Shown here piece after piece: positions 59,654 through 64,000 of a stretch of 64,000 bases of DNA (its first letter is position 1; every line of letters starts with the position of its first letter). This DNA comes from Ferrovibrio sp. (GTDB taxonomy: Bacteria > Pseudomonadota > Alphaproteobacteria > Ferrovibrionales > Ferrovibrionaceae), in the NCBI RefSeq assembly GCF_019636075.1, contig NZ_JAHBYG010000001.1, positions 124,001 through 188,000 of the forward strand, given 5' to 3'. Made by a program: the position numbers and the translations under genes. Below the pieces are notes generated by a model, which worked only from the letters and a program-made list of their open reading frames with translations, was not told the origin of the DNA and made no database searches.

Positions 59654-60456
59654 GCAATCCGTCGCGCGGCCGCGTGTTGATCGTGGCCGGTTCCGATTCC
59701 GGCGGCGGAGCCGGCATCCAGGCCGATATCAAGGCGGTGACCATGCTGGGCGGTTTCGCCGCCACGGCCATCACCGCGCTCACCGCGCAGAATACGCTCG
59801 GCGTGCATGGCGTGCATGAAGTGCCGGCCGCCTTCGTGGCCCAGCAGATGCGCGTGGTGCTGGAGGATATCGGCGCCGATGCGATCAAGACCGGCATGCT
59901 GAATTCGCCCAGCGTGATCGAGGCCATCGTGCGCGTGCTGGATGATGTGGCGCCGCATATTCCGCTGGTGGTGGATCCGGTGATGGTTGCCAAGGGCGGT
60001 GCGCGGCTGTTGCAGCCCGAAGCCGAGGTGGCGCTGATCGAACAACTGATCCCGCGGGCCACGATCATCACGCCCAACCTGCCCGAGGCCGAGGCGCTGA
60101 TCGGCAAGGCGATTCCCGATGCCGCCGCGATGCCGGCTGCCGCGCATAGCCTGCTCGGGCTGCGGCCCAAGGCGGTGCTGCTCAAGGGCGGGCATCTCGA
60201 TAGCAGCGAGTTGCTGGATCTGCTGCAAACGCCGGAAGGCGAGACGCGTTTCCTTGCTCAGCGGATCGACAGCCGCTCCACGCATGGCACGGGCTGCACG
60301 CTGGCATCCGCGATTGCCGCCGGGCTGGCTTTCGGCAAACCGCTCCGGCAGGCGGTGGCGGAAGCGCGCGATTATGTGCGCCAGGCCATGCTCACGGCGC
60401 CGGGCCTGGGCCAGGGCCATGGCCCGCTGAATCATGGTTGGCCGCTAAACCACTAG
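59650..60456 (+). CDS. thiD: bifunctional hydroxymethylpyrimidine kinase/phosphomethylpyrimidine kinase
   Basis: A 268-aa ribokinase-fold enzyme that makes HMP pyrophosphate for thiamine synthesis. [19 protein letters not shown] at the N-terminus, [14 protein letters not shown] in the middle, and [15 protein letters not shown] (anion hole and catalytic Cys/Asp region) near the C-terminus are diagnostic. It is coupled to glmM by ATGA. The 3' end converges on the lactate permease homologue with an 11-bp gap. Confidence 0.96.
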   Translation: MSNPSRGRVLIVAGSDSGGGAGIQADIKAVTMLGGFAATAITALTAQNTLGVHGVHEVPAAFVAQQMRVVLEDIGADAIKTGMLNSPSVIEAIVRVLDDVAPHIPLVVDPVMVAKGGARLLQPEAEVALIEQLIPRATIITPNLPEAEALIGKAIPDAAAMPAAAHSLLGLRPKAVLLKGGHLDSSELLDLLQTPEGETRFLAQRIDSRSTHGTGCTLASAIAAGLAFGKPLRQAVAEARDYVRQAMLTAPGLGQGHGPLNHGWPLNH

Positions 60457-60467
60457 CGCAGAAAACA

Positions 60468-61922
60468 CTAAGGCAGAACCAGGGCCAGCACGCCCATGCT
60501 GCACAGCAGGGTGAATAGCGCATAGCCGCCATAGCGGCGCAGGATAAGCCGCTCCTGGCCGGGAATGCCGGCAAATGCGCAGGCCATCGCCACCTTGCCG
60601 GGGAATATCGCCGTCATCGCGCCGGCCACGCTGTTTTGCAGGCCCAGCACCCAAAGCTCGGGGGCATTGATGGCCTGGGCGAGCGCGCTCTGGATCGGCA
60701 ACAACAGGCCATTGACGGCGGATGTGGAGCCGGTCAGCGCACCCATCACCATGGCAAAGAGCGGACCGCCATAGGCTGCAGCACTGCCGGTATTCGCGCT
60801 CCAGCTTTGCGCCAGCGCATCGGCCATGCCGGTGCCGGTATAGATCCGCGCAATGGTGAGGAACACCACCATCGCGGCCACCGGCATGCGCGCGCCTTGC
60901 CAGGTCTGGCGCAACAGCCCGGGCAGCCGCGATGTCTCGCCGCGCAGCAACAGATCGGCAATCGCCAGCAGCAGCAGGATGCTGGCGGCGTGATACAGCA
61001 GGGGAAATGTCGGCAGGCTGTCGAATGGCCGCAAGACGGCAATGCCATTCAGCAGCGGCGCGATGCCGGGGATCAGGCGGCTGCCCAGCAACAGCAGCGC
61101 CAGCGCGCCATAGGCCAGCACGGTGCGTATCGGCGCCGCCTGCATCAGTCCTTCGCGCCAGGCCATCACGCCCAGTATCAGCGCGCAGGCAACCAGGCCT
61201 GAGGCTTCCACCGCGCCCAGCCAGTTGCCCAGGATCAGCAATCCGATCAGGCCCAGCAGATAGCCGGCCTCAACCAGCAGATCGCCGGGCGCCGGCTTGA
61301 TGCCCTGGCGGTGCATCAGCAGCCAGAACCATGGCAGCAGCACCAGCACCAGCGGCGCGCTGGTGATCGAGGAATAGAAACCGAAATCCACCAGCGGCAC
61401 ATGGGCCAGCGATGCACCGATTTGCGTGCCTACGGCCAGGGCGCCCCAGGGCACCAGCATCTGGCAGAAGATGCTCAGCAATGCGGCGCTCAGCGGCGGA
61501 ATGCCCAGGCGCAGCAATCCGCCGATAGCGGCGGCATAGCCGATGCCGAAGCCGATCGCGCTTTCCACGCAGGGGCCGGCCAGGAAGCAATAGAGAAAGA
61601 CATGGCGGTGCAGTTTTCCGGGATCGATCGGCGCAGCCGCCATCGCCGCGCCTGCGGTGGGTTTGGTGTTGCCGCCGCTCAGCACCAGATGCAGAAACAG
61701 CCCGAACAACACGATGCTGCCGCCTTGCCAGGCCAGCCACACGCCTTTGGCCAGTTCCAGCGGCAGCATGGCCAGATAGCTTGCGGTGTCTGACGCGCCA
61801 TAATAAGCGGCCAGCAATGTGGCCAGCAGCCCGAAGGCGCCGGCGCGCAGCAGCGGCATGCGGCTGGCCAGCACAAGGCCGGTTACCAGCAGAATCGGAG
61901 CGAGATAGATCAGCGCGGTCAT
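60468..61922 (-). CDS. L-lactate permease family transporter
   Basis: A 484-aa polytopic protein of the LctP/GlcA family, somewhat shorter than the usual 530-560. ATLLAAYYG and ELAKGVWLAWQGGSIVLFGLFLHLVLSGG match the family opening. The conserved CVESAIGFGIGYAAAIG and the C-terminal NAPELWVLGLQNSVAGAMTAIFPGKVAMAC are present. It probably carries lactate, glycolate or a related 2-hydroxy acid by proton symport. It is 29 bp downstream of the MocR-type regulator gene on the same strand, so the two form an operon. Confidence 0.88.
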   Translation of the reverse strand: MTALIYLAPILLVTGLVLASRMPLLRAGAFGLLATLLAAYYGASDTASYLAMLPLELAKGVWLAWQGGSIVLFGLFLHLVLSGGNTKPTAGAAMAAAPIDPGKLHRHVFLYCFLAGPCVESAIGFGIGYAAAIGGLLRLGIPPLSAALLSIFCQMLVPWGALAVGTQIGASLAHVPLVDFGFYSSITSAPLVLVLLPWFWLLMHRQGIKPAPGDLLVEAGYLLGLIGLLILGNWLGAVEASGLVACALILGVMAWREGLMQAAPIRTVLAYGALALLLLGSRLIPGIAPLLNGIAVLRPFDSLPTFPLLYHAASILLLLAIADLLLRGETSRLPGLLRQTWQGARMPVAAMVVFLTIARIYTGTGMADALAQSWSANTGSAAAYGGPLFAMVMGALTGSTSAVNGLLLPIQSALAQAINAPELWVLGLQNSVAGAMTAIFPGKVAMACAFAGIPGQERLILRRYGGYALFTLLCSMGVLALVLP

Positions 61923-61951
61923 GCTGTGCGGTGTATTATACCAAAGCCGCC

Positions 61952-63385
61952 TTACACAACACCCTGGCGTGCCTCCGGTGTGCGGTCGAGCAGGCCGCGC
62001 AGGCGGCGCAGGCCTTCGCGCAATTCGCTGCGATCGGGGCAGGGGGCCAGCGAGATGCGCACCCAGGCCGCCGGGTTGGAGCGATAATCGGGCACGAAGC
62101 TGGTGCAACTGGCGATCCGCACGCCCAGCATCAGCGCCTGGGCGGTGAAGTCATTCGGCCGCCAGGGCTCGGGCAGTTCCACATACACATGCAGGCTGCT
62201 GGGATGGCTGCGATAGGTGTGGCCGACCAGATATTCGGCGGCGATGCCCTGGCGGATGGCGGCTTCGGTACGCACCGATTCCAGCATCGCTTCGGCGGTG
62301 CCGTCCTCGATCCATTGCCGCACGATCTCCTGGTTCAGGCGGGGATTGTTCACCGCGATGGCATGCAGCACATCGCCGAAACGCTCGATCAAAGCCGGCG
62401 GTGCCGCCAGCCAGCCGACGCGCAGGCCCGGCGCCATGCATTTCGAGGCCGAGGCGATATACACCGTGCGTTCGGGCGCCAGCACGGCCAGCGGCAATGG
62501 CCGTTCGCGGATCACGAAACCATACACATCGTCTTCCACGATGGTGAGGTCGCGTTTGCGCGCCACGGCCACGATATCTTCGCGCCGCTTGGCCGACATG
62601 ATGGCATTGGTGGGATTGTGCAAGGTGGGCTGGATCAACACGCTGCGCGCATTGGTACGCGCCGCGGCTTCGTCCAGCGCTTCGGGCAGCATGCCTTCGT
62701 CATCCATCGCCACGGCATGCAGGCGCGTCGAACGCTGCCGCGCATTTTCGTGGATGCCGCCATAGGTCAGCGATTCCACCAGCAGGGTTTCGCCCGGTTC
62801 GGCCAGACCCGAAATCGCCAGCGCCAGGGCCTGCTGGGCGCCGGCCGTGGCGATGATCTGATCGGGGCTCAGTTTCAGGCCGGTACGGCCGATCCATTGC
62901 GCGGCTGCCGCACGATGCGCCGGGTCGCCCAGCAGGCGGCTATAAGCCAGCAGATGCCCCACGCCGTCGCGCGCCGACAAATCGCGCAGGGTGCGCTGCA
63001 TATGATGTTCGTAATCGGGCAGGCTGGGCTCGTTGCGCGACAATTCGATCAGCCCGGGGCTGCGCAGATCTGGCAATGCCGGCAGGTCGCTGGCCGCAGG
63101 ATGCGGCATGGCCGGCTCGCGGCCCTGATGGCCGGCTTCCTGCGGCGGCTTCACGAAAGTGCCGCGCCCCACCTCGCCCGAAAGCAGGCCCTTTTGCTCC
63201 GCCAGCATGTAGCCACGGCTGACCGTACCCACCGTGACGCCCAGCTTCCAGGCCAGGTCGCGTTGCGGCGGCAGGCGGGTGCCGGGCGGCAATTCGCCCG
63301 AGCGCACGGCGGATTCAATCGCTGTGGCCAGGGCCTGATAGCGCGGGCCAGGGAATTGCTGCAGGTCGGGTGTCCATATTGTCAT
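61952..63385 (-). CDS. MocR-type transcriptional regulator (GntR HTH fused to aminotransferase domain)
   Basis: A 477-aa chimeric regulator. A GntR winged helix at ~10-75 (LPPGTRLPPQRDLAWKLGVTVGTVSRGYMLAEQKGL; GRGTFV) is linked to a class I aminotransferase fold. The PLP-binding region includes TAGAQQALALAISGLA, IQPTLHNPTNAIM and the SASKCMAPGLRVGW lysine. Such proteins sense PLP-bound amines or amino acids. ATG 63385 is used. It likely regulates itself, the permease gene and perhaps the divergent DUF1127 gene via the ATTGAA cluster upstream. Confidence 0.93.
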   Translation of the reverse strand: MTIWTPDLQQFPGPRYQALATAIESAVRSGELPPGTRLPPQRDLAWKLGVTVGTVSRGYMLAEQKGLLSGEVGRGTFVKPPQEAGHQGREPAMPHPAASDLPALPDLRSPGLIELSRNEPSLPDYEHHMQRTLRDLSARDGVGHLLAYSRLLGDPAHRAAAAQWIGRTGLKLSPDQIIATAGAQQALALAISGLAEPGETLLVESLTYGGIHENARQRSTRLHAVAMDDEGMLPEALDEAAARTNARSVLIQPTLHNPTNAIMSAKRREDIVAVARKRDLTIVEDDVYGFVIRERPLPLAVLAPERTVYIASASKCMAPGLRVGWLAAPPALIERFGDVLHAIAVNNPRLNQEIVRQWIEDGTAEAMLESVRTEAAIRQGIAAEYLVGHTYRSHPSSLHVYVELPEPWRPNDFTAQALMLGVRIASCTSFVPDYRSNPAAWVRISLAPCPDRSELREGLRRLRGLLDRTPEARQGVV

Positions 63386-63393
63386 GGTGACAA

Positions 63394-63422
63394 TATTTAC
63401 ATTGACGCCATTCAATCGTCAA
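63394..63422 (-). promoter_or_regulatory. promoter of the MocR-type regulator gene
   Basis: On the minus strand TTGACG (63417-63422) and TAAATA (63394-63399) are 17 bp apart. Transcription would start almost at the ATG (63385), so the message may be nearly leaderless. Confidence 0.65.
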
Positions 63423-63459
63423 CATAGAAGTTCAATATCAGCATTGAAGGGGTTCAATG
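63401..63459. promoter_or_regulatory. cluster of ATTGA(A/C) motifs, putative MocR operator
   Basis: ATTGAC (63401), TTCAAT (63411, 63431, 63453) and ATTGAA (63443) repeat in both orientations, including a perfect CATTGAA-N4-TTCAATG inverted repeat (63442-63459). Several copies overlap or flank the -35 element. Confidence 0.6.
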
Positions 63460-63500
63460 TTGCAATTTAAAGGCACAATGCAAGGAGATGGAGCGGTGTC

Positions 63501-63767
63501 ATGGCTGAATGTATCGATACAATTGGACGGTCTGAGTATCTAGGCCCTGCCGAGCGGCTGGGTAGCACGCTGGGTCGGGCCATCGACAAGAGCCTTGCGG
63601 CTCTCGCCGGTATGGCGAGCACCATTGTGTATGGCCTGCTGGCTTGGCAGCGGCGGGCAGAGGAACGGGCGGTTCTGGCCGGCCTTTCCGAACGGCAACT
63701 CAAGGATATCGGCCTCAGCCGGGGGGATATTGCCGCCGAATCCGGCAAGCCTTTCTGGGTTCGATGA
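63501..63767 (+). CDS. DUF1127 domain-containing small protein
   Basis: An 88-aa protein with a C-terminal DUF1127 (YjiS-like) motif: WQRRAEERAVLAGLSERQLKDIGLSRGDI. The N-terminal half is Ala/Gly/Leu-rich and may be amphipathic. DUF1127 proteins are small, Arg-rich and abundant in alphaproteobacteria; some influence RNA turnover or phosphate and carbon metabolism. It is divergent from the MocR gene, 115 bp away across the ATTGAA cluster. Confidence 0.85.
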   Translation: MAECIDTIGRSEYLGPAERLGSTLGRAIDKSLAALAGMASTIVYGLLAWQRRAEERAVLAGLSERQLKDIGLSRGDIAAESGKPFWVR

Positions 63768-63863
63768 GGTGAGATTCGGAGTTTGATGCCAAACGGGCCG
63801 GCGCCGCGCGGGTGATACGATATCGCAGCGGCGCCAGTTCCCAACAAATCCTGCGGGGCCAGC

Positions 63864-64000
63864 ATGCGTTTGCCGATCTATCAGGTTGATGCCTTCACCG
63901 ACACGGTGTTTCGCGGCAATCCGGCGGCTATCGTGCCGCTGCAAAGCTGGCTGCCCGATGCCATGCTGCAGGCCATTGCCGCCGAAAACAATCTTGCCGA
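63864..64000 (+). CDS. PhzF family phenazine biosynthesis-like isomerase (partial, runs off the window)
   Basis: Only the first 45 codons are in the window: LPIYQVDAFTDTVFRGNPAA, then IAAENNLA. This is the PhzF family N-terminus, in which the downstream Glu of the SE.A motif would be catalytic. Members isomerise trans-2,3-dihydro-3-hydroxyanthranilate or unknown diaminopimelate-like substrates. The 3' end lies beyond position 64000. It is 96 bp downstream of the DUF1127 gene. Confidence 0.85.
   Translation, partial: MRLPIYQVDAFTDTVFRGNPAAIVPLQSWLPDAMLQAIAAENNLA

Overview
The window is GC-rich chromosomal DNA with dense, tightly spaced genes, from an alphaproteobacterium. The gene content fits the Rhodospirillales and their relatives: an rpmH-rnpA-yidD-yidC-engB-argB block, an flgE-flgK-flgL flagellar cluster with a sigma-54 promoter and Caulobacter-like enhancer palindromes, a DUF1127 protein, and a TorF/Gcw_chp family outer membrane protein. 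I saw no rRNA, tRNA, CRISPR array, prophage or intact insertion sequence. Genus cannot be fixed from the sequence alone.

Layout. (1) 1-22.3 kb is a catabolic and transport region. It holds alanine dehydrogenase, an MFS exporter, a peptide-type ABC transporter whose binding protein is divergent from its permeases, and a class IV aminotransferase. Next is a Liv-type ABC transporter with a fused permease-ATPase, in one operon with a fumarylacetoacetate hydrolase family enzyme and an extradiol dioxygenase, under a divergent GntR regulator. Last is a polyamine-type ABC transporter in one operon with a PuuE-like allantoinase/deacetylase and an Asp/Glu/hydantoin racemase homologue that lacks its second catalytic cysteine. 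That operon diverges from another GntR regulator across three TGTGCACA palindromes. (2) 22.4-28.7 kb holds a pentapeptide-repeat protein, a very large hybrid histidine kinase with four tandem PAS domains, and a phytase-like esterase. (3) 28.7-34.7 kb holds rpmB, then the rpmH-rnpA-(26-aa repeat ORF)-yidD-yidC-engB run, argB, a repeat-rich gap and sodB. (4) 34.9-39.7 kb holds mobB-moeA, hisI, an IscU-like scaffold, sufE and cysS. (5) 39.8-43.9 kb holds flgL, flgK and flgE with their promoter. (6) 44-64 kb is mostly housekeeping: cobalamin adenosyltransferase, threonine dehydratase, an LTA-synthase-like sulfatase, serC-serA, a YggS protein, a thiamine phosphate synthase homologue, an outer membrane protein, a crotonase, an acyl-CoA ligase, folP-glmM-thiD, a lactate-permease homologue with a MocR regulator, a DUF1127 protein and the start of a PhzF family gene.

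How the genes work together. Two operons couple dedicated ABC import to a short catabolic route, one for aromatic ring-cleavage substrates and one possibly for ureides or hydantoins. Each faces its own GntR regulator. The ribosomal/RNase P/YidC block links translation, RNA processing and membrane insertion. serC-serA and folP-glmM-thiD are biosynthetic sets.

A recurring oddity is short tandem duplication. There are 15-bp units inside rnpA, a 26-codon ORF built of 15-bp units between rnpA and yidD, 29-30-bp units that re-copy the argB 3' end, 21-bp units in the LTA-synthase N-terminus, hexamers between flgL and cysS, and a doubled terminator after the outer membrane protein gene. The most promising candidates for something undescribed are the ureide-like operon with the cysteine-deficient racemase, the 26-aa coupled ORF, and the promoter-terminator arrangement upstream of rpmH.
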